From NCBI GenBank assembly GCA_002371265.1, contig DFGT01000032.1:1-64000 (forward strand): a DNA stretch of 64,000 nt, in the 5' to 3' direction. Shown here in pieces: positions 34,706-42,531 of the stretch (the first letter of the stretch is position 1; each line of letters opens with the position of its first letter). The notes under the pieces are model-generated. The model did not search any database. It was not told where the DNA came from and saw nothing but the letters and a program-made list of their open reading frames with translations. The translations under genes were made by a program, and so were the position numbers. Source of the stretch: Bacteroidales bacterium UBA3743. Lineage in GTDB: Bacteria > Bacteroidota > Bacteroidia > Bacteroidales > Paludibacteraceae.

Positions 34706-36016
34706 TTATTTCTTTTGTAATGCGGCAAACTGGAATCTGATCAATGTCAACAGATACGGAACATTATCGTTTGGCATTTGATTAATAATCTGTGCCATTT
34801 CTACAATTCCGTCTGTTGTTTCAGAGTCAGATACAATGGCAGTAAGTGCTTCAATAAACGTTTTTTTATTCGTTGCAAAAAGCACAGCATCAATCTGTCG
34901 AGAATTTGTTGTCCTACCATTTTTACCTTTTTCTGTATACGATTGCAACATTTGTGCAAATTCTATGGACTTTGTCCATAATTCTTCATTGTTTAACATA
35001 GCTAATAACCAAATTTGATATGCATGAAAATTAATTAATTGTTTATCATCATATTTAGGCAGTTTGAGTATTTTGTCTTTATCTGCCTTCATATATTGTT
35101 TTAACCCTTTAGGCTGCATAGCTTCAATACCAATTGCACCTCTATGACAACAAACCCTAAATCCGTTTTCAGATCCCCACAAAGACTCAGCTTTCTTGCC
35201 TTCTTGAACATTAAACAGTTTTGCATAGAGTTGGATAGGTCTCCGAATGTGTTCAAGACTGAATGGAATAAAACCAATTGTGGTGTTGGTTTGTCCGAAA
35301 TTATAAACATATCCCATCATTCTAGGATTGTCAAACTGCCACGAAACACCAATTATCACTTTTGTCCACGATTGAGTTGCCACACTCATGCCATCGTTTG
35401 CATTTACATATGGATAAAAATCAGCCATTGGCTGTTCCTGACGATAATTTTTACTATAACGGTGAGCAAGCCACTGACCATTCCATGTATTAACCTGATT
35501 CCCTTTTAGATTTCGAATTTCGTTTACCGCAGATCTATATAAAATCCATCCTTCAAATAAATCCATGAGTATTTCCTTGTTAGGTATCAGAATAGAAAAG
35601 CCTCCTTGAATTCCTATTCCCAAACTAGCACCAAGCCATGATAAGTAAATATCATTTTCAGTAAAAGGATATTGGATATTTGTGGTTTGCCCAGAGGTTG
35701 TTGAGTTTACATCAGTGGAACCAAAACCAACCGAATTATCAGTTGTTGGATAACCTATTTCAAACTTTTTCAGTAAATTTTCAAATCTTTGCTTCCGTTT
35801 TTCTTTTGTTTCAAAAGGTTTTTTCCCAGAAATCATATCCGCCCAACTTATCTTTGGATTCTCCAATGGTGTATTCCCTGCTGTCATCAAATATTTTTCT
35901 TGATCGAAGAATAGCGGATAGTACACCTCAACAAAAAACGTTTTGGCATCGTATTTCGTGCCATACTTTTTGTTGTAGGCTTCCAAAAAAATCCTTCCTA
36001 TTGTTGCTGTAATCAT
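34706..36016 (-). CDS. cas8: Cas8-type large subunit (Pging-like, Csp2-type)
   Basis: The 436-residue protein sits where the Cascade large subunit is expected, between cas3 and cas7. It begins MITATIGRIFLEAYNKKYG and contains SWLGASLGIGIQGGFSILIP and WTKVIIGVSWQFDNPRMMGY. A helical C-terminus follows. It has no zinc finger or HD motif. At 436 residues it is shorter than typical Cas8b or Cas8c. Large subunits recognise the PAM and recruit Cas3. The assignment rests on position and overall resemblance to Pging proteins; the family-specific name is tentative. Confidence 0.7.
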   Translation of the reverse strand: MITATIGRIFLEAYNKKYGTKYDAKTFFVEVYYPLFFDQEKYLMTAGNTPLENPKISWADMISGKKPFETKEKRKQRFENLLKKFEIGYPTTDNSVGFGSTDVNSTTSGQTTNIQYPFTENDIYLSWLGASLGIGIQGGFSILIPNKEILMDLFEGWILYRSAVNEIRNLKGNQVNTWNGQWLAHRYSKNYRQEQPMADFYPYVNANDGMSVATQSWTKVIIGVSWQFDNPRMMGYVYNFGQTNTTIGFIPFSLEHIRRPIQLYAKLFNVQEGKKAESLWGSENGFRVCCHRGAIGIEAMQPKGLKQYMKADKDKILKLPKYDDKQLINFHAYQIWLLAMLNNEELWTKSIEFAQMLQSYTEKGKNGRTTNSRQIDAVLFATNKKTFIEALTAIVSDSETTDGIVEMAQIINQMPNDNVPYLLTLIRFQFAALQKK

Positions 36017-36028
36017 ATAATTTGTGTT

Positions 36029-38164
36029 TTATAAGATTTCATATTTTGTAAGAAATTCAGGCTTTGCATACTCCATCAGAAGTCCCATTTCGTCGTCATA
36101 GGCTTTGTTTGGTATCACATACGGTCGCGAACCAGCATTAAGTTGCTCCAGATTCCTGTACGCAATACTTTTGTAGCTAGATGGTATTTCCAAATTCATT
36201 CTTACTGCTGGATTTTTCAAGTATTCTTCCTTATCATCCTCTTTTATACATACAGCAGAATTAATATCAAGGACATCAAGCAAAGCCGATTTTGCATTGT
36301 GACACAATTCTGTAATCATCCATTGTCCATTAACGAAAACAGCACCAGAATAATCTAGACTCATGAACTTTGTGTCAGGATAAACCGTGTCTATCATTGT
36401 TTGCAATGTAGCTTCTTCTAACAACGCGTCTTGGGGCAGGACGTCGAAACTCTTTTGCAAGACATCCAAATCGTATGGTAGAGCATCACTCTTATCCTCT
36501 GGTGGTTGAATCACATAAATATCCTTGTATTTGCCAATGGTTTCATCAGTACGTTTACGATTGATTCGCCCAAAGCGTTGAATCATTGCATCAATCGGTG
36601 CACATTCGGTAATCATCACATCAAAGCTAATATCGAGACTAACCTCCACGACCTGCGTTGAAACAACAATACAAGAATTTTTTGATGCATTGAAATCTGC
36701 TTTCAAAGATGTTTCAAGTCGTGCACGGTCGTTGCGTTTGAAACGGCTGTGAATAAGCATTCTACCAACATCAGGATATTCCTCTCCAATTTCATTATAA
36801 AGCATTTGCGAGCGTTTCACCTGATTGCAGACAATAAGAATCTTCTTATTTTCGGCGACCGCTTGTTTTACAATGTTGTTACAACTTTCGAAATCTGCGA
36901 CTTTATGAATTATGTGCCGGTTGAATGTTTCCAAGATGTTGTTTGGTAACGAAACTTCATACACTTTACTTTTGCCACCCAACAGTTCTAGAATCTTGTT
37001 GTAAAGAACAGTTGGCATAGTTGCCGTTCCAACGTGAATTCTGCAACCAATAGTTTTGAGCATCTCAATTATCTTCAAGACAATCGCTTGAATCTCACTC
37101 GAATAAGTATGTATCTCATCTAGAATCACATCACTATCCTCCAAATCAAGCAACATTGCCTCATACCCTTTGATTCCAAACACAATTGATGCCATTTGAT
37201 GCGGTGTGAGAACTTTCACCGATGCTCCTAAATGATGTTGCAAAATTCTTTCTTCAACGCCTTTGTCACGCACTTTTAACCCTGATGCCGCATGCAACAG
37301 ATGTACTTGTGCGTCAGTGTTTTTCAAATCGTTCCTTATTCGATCATACATTGCATTAATAGAAGCCTGAAAAGGCAATGTATAGAACACGCGTCCCTTG
37401 CAACGACGCAGCAAGAAATCTGTTTTTCCAGCTCCTGTCGGGGCTGTAACCAATGTGTTTTTGCGTTCATCGGAAGTATCCACAAACGATAACGGATATA
37501 AATGATGTGTGCGATTGTAGAAACTCAAATCTGGTTTTATGAACAATTTATCTAGCGAACTTTCCGATTTTTCCTCCAAGGCAGAAGCAAAATGGTCAGC
37601 AGCCATTAGTACGCCTTTCCATCGTGAGTAATTCAACGGTTTCCTCGAACAATAGTCAATCGCATACTCATAGTTTTCTTCGGCTTCTTCAATGTCAATC
37701 GAATGAGTTTCAATGCCCAATTCATTCAAAATCTCCAATGCAATCGGACCCCATTCCTCAAATTTGTCAGAATGTCGAGAGAAACTATCCATATTGTCAT
37801 CCAAATCCAAAAAACCTTTTTCCGTCACATCGTTTTTGAGAGATTTATGATGGGCGATAATCATATCAAGAATTGCTTTCTTTTCAATCTCATTAAATAG
37901 AGAAAGGAACAAGACGGAAGCAATCTCGTGTCGAAAACAAAATCCAGGCTGATGTGTATAGCCATGTTTCAATGTGCGTTGAAACAATGGACTAACCTTG
38001 CCTATGTCATGCAAAATTGCACCCTTTCGGGCAATCCCTTCATCTAATCCAGAATGATGTGCAATAACAACAGAGGCGTCGGCTACACTTTTCAAATGTG
38101 TAGTCAGCGGCATTCCACCACTTTCTTCGTGTTTTGCCAATATGTAGTCGAACTTTCCTGACAT
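36029..38164 (-). CDS. cas3: CRISPR-associated nuclease/helicase Cas3
   Basis: The 711-residue protein has an N-terminal HD nuclease domain (MPLTTHLKSVADASVVIAHH, GAILHDIGKVSPLFQ, RHEIASVLF, MIIAHHKS) and a DExH helicase. The helicase has Walker A VTAPTGAGKTDFLL, DEIHTY as motif II, VSTQVVEVSLDISFDVMITE as motif V and QRFGRINRKR as motif VI. Cas3 is recruited by Cascade and degrades the non-target strand. The start at 38164 is 1 bp from the cas5 stop; an ATG at 38185 would overlap cas5 by 20 bp and is the alternative. Placing cas3 between cas5 and cas8 is unusual for I-B. Confidence 0.93.
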   Translation of the reverse strand: MSGKFDYILAKHEESGGMPLTTHLKSVADASVVIAHHSGLDEGIARKGAILHDIGKVSPLFQRTLKHGYTHQPGFCFRHEIASVLFLSLFNEIEKKAILDMIIAHHKSLKNDVTEKGFLDLDDNMDSFSRHSDKFEEWGPIALEILNELGIETHSIDIEEAEENYEYAIDYCSRKPLNYSRWKGVLMAADHFASALEEKSESSLDKLFIKPDLSFYNRTHHLYPLSFVDTSDERKNTLVTAPTGAGKTDFLLRRCKGRVFYTLPFQASINAMYDRIRNDLKNTDAQVHLLHAASGLKVRDKGVEERILQHHLGASVKVLTPHQMASIVFGIKGYEAMLLDLEDSDVILDEIHTYSSEIQAIVLKIIEMLKTIGCRIHVGTATMPTVLYNKILELLGGKSKVYEVSLPNNILETFNRHIIHKVADFESCNNIVKQAVAENKKILIVCNQVKRSQMLYNEIGEEYPDVGRMLIHSRFKRNDRARLETSLKADFNASKNSCIVVSTQVVEVSLDISFDVMITECAPIDAMIQRFGRINRKRTDETIGKYKDIYVIQPPEDKSDALPYDLDVLQKSFDVLPQDALLEEATLQTMIDTVYPDTKFMSLDYSGAVFVNGQWMITELCHNAKSALLDVLDINSAVCIKEDDKEEYLKNPAVRMNLEIPSSYKSIAYRNLEQLNAGSRPYVIPNKAYDDEMGLLMEYAKPEFLTKYEIL

Positions 38165-38165
38165 T

Positions 38166-38726
38166 TTACAGCAATTTATTTCCATTATATTCTATCCAAC
38201 CATACATAGGTTTTCCATTGTCGAATCGATTGTAGCCGACAAGAAATGATTGCTCGGAATCTCCAAAACAAAGTTCAAAACCGTCTATCTCAGCAAACTC
38301 TTCATCTGTAAATTCATATATTTCAGCATCAGGCAACATTACATCTTCATTTCTACAAAGGCATATATGTTGTTTAGCTGCCGTTTGAGCTTCAGCTTTG
38401 TCTCCAAATGCAAGATACAAAACAGGATCCAGCATGACACCTCGTTTTATAATTGAACGTTCACGAGTCATCTCTTTTTTTGATACTTTCCATCCTCTTG
38501 TTTGGGTCACTTCCTGCTGTGAATCAATAGCTGCATAATTCAGTTTGTGACGCTTTATCTTACAGATACTACCATTATTAGTCAATAATTCAGGAAAAAG
38601 TTTTTTTTCAATTCCCTCAATTATAGATGGAGTAAGAAACTGTTGGCTGAAAGTTTCTCCATCTCTAACGGCAGTCCACGGTTTTATAAATCCAAATTTG
38701 CCTGTATATTTAACTGTGTAATACAT
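38166..38726 (-). CDS. cas5: Cas5-type subunit (Pging-like)
   Basis: From the ATG at 38726 the product is 186 residues, beginning YYTVKYTGKFGFIKPWTAVR, where the beta strand plus the FGFIKPWTAVRD loop gives the Cas5 RRM start. It contains TFSQQFLTPSIIEGIEKKLF and RGWKVSKKEMTRERSIIKRG, a basic patch near the crRNA handle. Cas5 caps the 5' handle of crRNA in Cascade. Because a Cas6 is present, this Cas5 need not process crRNA as Cas5d does. It resembles Cas5p of the Pging subtype. The longer start at 38768 would overlap the cas6 stop. Confidence 0.8.
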   Translation of the reverse strand: MYYTVKYTGKFGFIKPWTAVRDGETFSQQFLTPSIIEGIEKKLFPELLTNNGSICKIKRHKLNYAAIDSQQEVTQTRGWKVSKKEMTRERSIIKRGVMLDPVLYLAFGDKAEAQTAAKQHICLCRNEDVMLPDAEIYEFTDEEFAEIDGFELCFGDSEQSFLVGYNRFDNGKPMYGWIEYNGNKLL

Positions 38727-38734
38727 AACATTTA

Positions 38735-39397
38735 CTAATAAATTGAACCAAATCCTATTCCTGTGCAATTACCCAAACCTACGTTCCATGCAAATTGTTT
38801 GGTCTGATTGCGTCCTTTGATAATGACAGGACACATATTCGCTTTGTTGCTGATATTATCATACCAGACAAGTTTCGTTTTCTTCTTTGTATAGTTTAAG
38901 TCGAATGCAATGCTTAAAGTGTCATCGTCAGGAATTCCTGCAAGTCTCATTTTTGTACGTAGAGTTTCTTCTAACAATTTTCCGCTTATTGAATTGTCAT
39001 AATAAAACTCTGCAATCTTGTCATTTTCCTTTCTTTTTATGAGGATAGGACTTCCCAAGTTGAATTGTTCCTGTTGAGTCAAATCAGGAGTGTCTTCTAT
39101 AACAACATCTTTCACGCTCATTCCACAAAACATTTCGGGTTCTTTTCTGATGTTTGCCAATACATCTTTAAGCCTTTGTGTGTCATAGAAACTGAGGAAA
39201 AATGATGCACCCTTGGGGCAAATCAATCCATTTTCAGAAACTTGCATATTCCTCAACCAAGAAAAAGAGTAGAGTGAAACCTCACCATGTTCTTGGTTGT
39301 TTTCTCCTAACCATTTGTGAAGTACACCTGTCAATTTTTGCTGATAGTTATATGGTATAATTAAACTATTAGGCGTTGTTTTTATGTTTAATCTCAT
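38735..39397 (-). CDS. cas6: CRISPR RNA endonuclease Cas6
   Basis: The 220-residue RAMP protein ends with the glycine-rich loop NVGLGNCTGIGFGSIY, diagnostic of Cas6. It starts MRLNIKTTPNSLIIPYNYQQ, a typical Cas6 beginning with the YNYQ-type loop. A likely catalytic His lies in VLHKWLGENNQEHGEV. Cas6 cuts the repeat in pre-crRNA to leave the 8-nt handle, here ATTGAAAC. It is the first gene of the operon; a promoter-like box TAAATTTG lies about 86 bp upstream. Confidence 0.9.
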   Translation of the reverse strand: MRLNIKTTPNSLIIPYNYQQKLTGVLHKWLGENNQEHGEVSLYSFSWLRNMQVSENGLICPKGASFFLSFYDTQRLKDVLANIRKEPEMFCGMSVKDVVIEDTPDLTQQEQFNLGSPILIKRKENDKIAEFYYDNSISGKLLEETLRTKMRLAGIPDDDTLSIAFDLNYTKKKTKLVWYDNISNKANMCPVIIKGRNQTKQFAWNVGLGNCTGIGFGSIY

Positions 39398-39475
39398 ATA
39401 TATATTTATAAATTTATTGTTTCGTAAATATACGATAATTTTCGAATAATCAAAAATTTGTGTTCTTATTTACTT

Positions 39476-39498
39476 CTGCATGCAAATTTAACATGCAG
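39476..39498 (-). promoter_or_regulatory. cas operon promoter inside a palindrome
   Basis: TAAATTTG (39483-39490, minus strand) matches TAnnTTTG and is placed exactly in the 9-base spacer of CTGCATG (39476-39482) and CATGCAG (39492-39498). A regulator bound to the palindrome would cover the promoter. The remaining gap, 39398-39770, holds the hipT terminator at 39684 and no gene. Confidence 0.5.
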
Positions 39499-39683
39499 GT
39501 GTGCAAGAACTCTTCAGAGGTGAAATTATTTTTTTATTCATCTCCTTATCCTTACACAACCACAAAAATAGCACGTCGGTATGTAATATTTTGGCATAGC
39601 TTGTGTTTTTTTTGAAAAAAAATAACAAATAACTGAAATTTCGCAGGTAAATAGCATTTGATAGGAAAATTTACATTCCTAAA

Positions 39684-39715
39684 AAAACAAAAAAGACGTT
39701 GGCAATGCAACGTCT
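39684..39715 (-). terminator. rho-independent terminator of the hipBST locus
   Basis: AGACGTTG (39694-39701) pairs with CAACGTCT (39708-39715) around a GCAATG loop. On the minus strand it is followed by TTTTTTGTTTTTTT. It isolates the toxin-antitoxin operon from the cas operon. Confidence 0.8.
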
Positions 39716-39770
39716 ATATTAATCAAAAGAATTGGGGGTTCACATCTTCGGTGCTAAGATTTCCGCACAA

Positions 39771-40712
39771 TTACGAATTACGAATTTTCCCAATTCTATC
39801 ATTTAGGAGTTCAATATAAGCGGTTTTCAATTCGTCATTAAGGAATGAATTCTGCACACATTGTATCATTGACGGAAGCAATTTCTCATACTTGCGAATG
39901 AGTTTGGTAACCGTAACAGCATCTATTTCCATTGTTTTTGCAGCACTTACGAAATCATCTATCTTGAGATTTTTCTTTCTTCCATTGAGCGTAAGGGCAA
40001 GTTCCTCATCATCCTTTGGATTGACGACGGTGGCATTCAAAAGATCATAGGCAGGAGTGAGTCGAACCACACCATCCACAGATTCATACAAAGAGAAATT
40101 TTTCAAATGCATGTCATTATTTCCTGTCAACCAGGAAAACAGGACAATCTCAAAAAAATTCGCCACATCCATCTTCGGTACAGATGAATATTTTGCAATC
40201 GTTTTGCCTATACGTTCGTAACTACTCTTATATTTATGCTCTGTCTGTCTCTCAGTAAGTTGACACATGTCTTCCATCGCAATCTTCTCTCCGTTTGCAG
40301 TGCGGTCTATCCGTTTGGTCAGATAACACAACGAGCCATCTGACATTCGTAATAAAGTGTGCGGCACGACATCAATCTTGCACAATTCAGCAAGATGCAT
40401 AGTCAAATCCTCGACTTCTGGCATCTGTTCGAATATTGCGGTCTGCGGTTTACATATATAACCACCCCATAATCCGACAATAGTGAGACGTTTTGAGCCT
40501 TCATGCTCATTCAGATGAAGCGACAATTTAGGTTGTACACCTGTTAATGACGTCTGATCTTGGATCACTTCCTTAGCAAGTTCCTCCAGTTGTTCGATGG
40601 AATAATCCAATAATGGCACAACAGTAGTGCCAAAGAACTTACGTGCACACGCAGCATGCATATCTGTTTCTCCGTTCTTCAGCGGTTTGTAGCAGTATAA
40701 ACATTTATCCAT
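39771..40712 (-). CDS. hipT: HipT-like serine/threonine kinase toxin (HipA core domain)
   Basis: From the ATG at 40712 the product is 313 residues, close to the size of HipT. It begins DKCLYCYKPLKNGETDMHAAC, a CxxC...HxxxC zinc-binding-like head found in Bacteroidetes HipT-like proteins. The HipA C-terminal kinase core has TSLTGVQPKLSLHL as the Gly-rich/phospho-loop, GGYICKPQTA with the ATP-site Lys, GNNDMHLKNFSL as the catalytic NxDxHxKN-type loop and PAYDLLNATVV as the metal-binding loop. HipT phosphorylates a tRNA synthetase and stops growth. Here the HipA N-terminal subdomain is encoded separately as HipS, overlapping by 8 bp, so the locus is tripartite. Confidence 0.85.
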   Translation of the reverse strand: MDKCLYCYKPLKNGETDMHAACARKFFGTTVVPLLDYSIEQLEELAKEVIQDQTSLTGVQPKLSLHLNEHEGSKRLTIVGLWGGYICKPQTAIFEQMPEVEDLTMHLAELCKIDVVPHTLLRMSDGSLCYLTKRIDRTANGEKIAMEDMCQLTERQTEHKYKSSYERIGKTIAKYSSVPKMDVANFFEIVLFSWLTGNNDMHLKNFSLYESVDGVVRLTPAYDLLNATVVNPKDDEELALTLNGRKKNLKIDDFVSAAKTMEIDAVTVTKLIRKYEKLLPSMIQCVQNSFLNDELKTAYIELLNDRIGKIRNS

Positions 40713-41043
40713 CTTTCTCATCCTCCTTATCCATTGGAACCACACTAACCGCACCAATACAATCTTTACAACAAAGCAATAGTAAAGACATACGGTCGAG
40801 AATACTGATATCTGTATTGCGGATAGCGACATCAAGCAACCATCCTTCAGGTATAAGACCATCAAAAAAAGGGAAAAGTACCGAATTTTTATATGGTTCT
40901 TCACATAAAGGCAATGTCAAACTAATGCTTTTCGAATCAGCTGAAGACAGGTATTCCTTAAGGTATACAAATTCATATCCTTCATCATTTTCTGTGAGGA
41001 TGCCTGCAAACTTGTCTTTATAATATATTTTTGCCTGCTTCAT
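40705..41043 (-). CDS. hipS: HipS-like antitoxin (HipA N-terminal subdomain)
   Basis: The 112-residue protein is the HipA N-terminal (couple_hipA) fold alone: KQAKIYYKDKFAGILTENDE, YEFVYLKEYL, SISLTLPLCEEPY, LFPFFDGLIPEGWLL. It ends at GAVSVVPMDKEDEKDG. In the HipBST system of E. coli O127 the separate HipS serves as the antitoxin of HipT, while HipB is a DNA-binding partner. The same role is inferred here. It overlaps hipB by 4 bp (ATGA) and hipT by 8 bp. Confidence 0.85.
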   Translation of the reverse strand: MKQAKIYYKDKFAGILTENDEGYEFVYLKEYLSSADSKSISLTLPLCEEPYKNSVLFPFFDGLIPEGWLLDVAIRNTDISILDRMSLLLLCCKDCIGAVSVVPMDKEDEKDG

Positions 41044-41252
41044 ACGTTATCTTTTTCTTTTTCCACCGCTGCCATCTCATAATTGAAGAAATCCAGCAAT
41101 TGGTTGACTTTGTCCAAACGCAACGTCTGTTTGCCCTGCTCCAGATCCCTGACGAAACGCAAACCGACTCCAGACTTGATCGACAAATCCTCCTGCGTGA
41201 TGTTATACTGCTTTCGCAGCATCTTTACTGTCGCTGATAAATTGGTTTTCAT
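41040..41252 (-). CDS. hipB: HipB-like XRE-family autorepressor
   Basis: The 70-residue protein is an XRE helix-turn-helix: TVKMLRKQYNITQEDLSIKSGVGLRFVRDLEQGKQTLRLDKVNQLL, where TQEDLSIKSGVGLRFVRDLE is the HTH. It should bind the TACCC-N4-GGGTA operators upstream and repress the operon, probably with HipS and HipT. The start at 41252 is preferred over an in-frame TTG at 41273 because the -7 box TAATTTTG (41271-41278) and the first operator lie between them. Confidence 0.88.
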   Translation of the reverse strand: MKTNLSATVKMLRKQYNITQEDLSIKSGVGLRFVRDLEQGKQTLRLDKVNQLLDFFNYEMAAVEKEKDNV

Positions 41253-41256
41253 TTTA

Positions 41257-41355
41257 TACCCTTTTGGGTACAAAATTATAATTATTATCGATTTCTATAT
41301 CCGATAAGGTATAAAATATTATTTAAAACAATAAAAATATACCCATTAGGGTATA
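41257..41355 (-). promoter_or_regulatory. hipBST promoter with three operators
   Basis: The -7 box TAATTTTG lies at 41271-41278 on the minus strand. Operators are TACCC-TTTT-GGGTA (41257-41270), TATCC-GATA-AGGTA (41298-41311) and TACCC-ATTA-GGGTA (41340-41353). Their centres, 41263.5, 41304.5 and 41346.5, are 41 and 42 bp apart, about four helical turns, so they face the same side of DNA. The first covers the expected transcription start and the second the -33 region. Confidence 0.75.
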
Positions 41356-41388
41356 TTTTATCAATGTTATATCAAATTTAGCATTTCA

Positions 41389-41498
41389 CATTATGAATTA
41401 TTATGACACGCACGTCCGTGCGTCTCGTGTGGTTTGATTACCAGATGTTTGGATTATCCCCACAATTACGCATTACGCATTATGCATTATGAATTACC
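41389..41498. repeat. GTGCGTCTC-type intergenic repeat, copy near ung
   Basis: The element contains ACACGCACGTCCGTGCGTCTC, then GTGTGGTTTGATTACCAGATG and a run of ATTACGCATTATGCATTATG-type units. It ends 3 bp before the ung stop. Sister copies occur at 42216-42531, 44341-44470 and 45620-45735. Confidence 0.65.
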
Positions 41499-41500
41499 CA

Positions 41501-42163
41501 TCACCACACAATCGGGGTTTTTCCGTGTTGTATCAAATATTCGTTCGCTTTGCTGAAATGTTTGCAGCCGAAGAAGCCTCGGTATGCGGATAGTGGCGAC
41601 GGATGTGGCGCTTTCAACACAAGATGTTTCTTTGTGTCTATCACCAGGCCTTTCCTCTGAGCTTGCGATCCCCACAACATGAAGACAAGATTCTCCCGTT
41701 TCGACGAGAGCAGTTCCACCACCCTGTCTGTGAACTCCTCCCAGCCTTTTCCCTGATGGCTCAACGGAGCTGCTCGTCGCACCGTCAACACATTGTTCAA
41801 AAGCAATACGCCTTGCTTCGCCCATCTCTCAAGGAATCCTGAATTGGGATATGGAGAGTGCACATCGTCGACAATCTCCTTATATATATTCTGTAGCGAC
41901 GGTGGTATCTGCACTCCCGGTTGCACAGAGAATGCCAAACCATGAGCCTGGCCGGGTTCGTGGTAAGGATCCTGACCAAGTATCACCACCTTCACGTCGC
42001 GGAATGGCGTGAGGTCGAACGCTGAAAATATCTTGCTTCCGGGCGGATACACTTCCGTCTCCTGATACTCTTTTCTTATAAATGACGCTAACAATGAGAA
42101 ATATGGCTTTTCAAATTCGTCTGCCAATACTTCTTTCCACGATTGCTCTATTCTTACTTCCAC
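41501..42163 (-). CDS. ung: uracil-DNA glycosylase, family 1
   Basis: The 220-residue enzyme has GQDPYHEPGQAHGLAFSV with the catalytic Asp, the IPPSLQNIYKEI Pro-rich loop, VLLLNNVLTVR and the HPSPLSAYRGFFG intercalation loop. It removes uracil from DNA for base-excision repair. Length and motifs are normal. The gene is flanked by intergenic repeats on both sides. Confidence 0.96.
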   Translation of the reverse strand: MEVRIEQSWKEVLADEFEKPYFSLLASFIRKEYQETEVYPPGSKIFSAFDLTPFRDVKVVILGQDPYHEPGQAHGLAFSVQPGVQIPPSLQNIYKEIVDDVHSPYPNSGFLERWAKQGVLLLNNVLTVRRAAPLSHQGKGWEEFTDRVVELLSSKRENLVFMLWGSQAQRKGLVIDTKKHLVLKAPHPSPLSAYRGFFGCKHFSKANEYLIQHGKTPIVW

Positions 42164-42215
42164 GATTCGATTGATGGTTGATGATTGACGATTGATGATG
42201 GATGGATTTCACCAC

Positions 42216-42531
42216 AATTATGCATTATGCCTTTTATCTGATTACACGCACGTCCGATTACACGCACGTCCGTGCGTCTCTACGTGTGGTTTGATTACCA
42301 GACGTTGGGATTTCCATTCTTCATTCTTAATTTTTAATTCTTAATTTCACATTTTCGTCCGTGCGTCTCTACGTGTGGTTTGATTACCAGACGTTGGGGA
42401 TTTCCATTCTTCATTCTTAATTTTTAATTCTTAATTTCACATTTTCGTCCGTGCGTCTCCACGTGTGGTTTGACCACCAGATGTCTGGATTTCCCCACAA
42501 TTATGCATTACGAATTATGCATTATGAATTA
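42216..42531. repeat. 89/90-bp tandem repeat of the GTGCGTCTC family
   Basis: Three units with the mark CGTCCGTGCGTC start at 42267, 42356 and 42446. They repeat CTACGTGTGGTTTGATTACC, GACGTTGGG and an AT-rich segment CATTCTTAATTTTTAATTC. The last unit ends with ATTATGCATTA-type sequence against the dnaB stop. A GATTGATGG-type run lies between this and the ung start. No gene is present in 42164-42531. Confidence 0.8.

Noticed and set aside
41253..41273. TTG start that would add 7 residues to HipB
   Set aside because: It lies over the operator and -7 box. The ATG at 41252 follows both.
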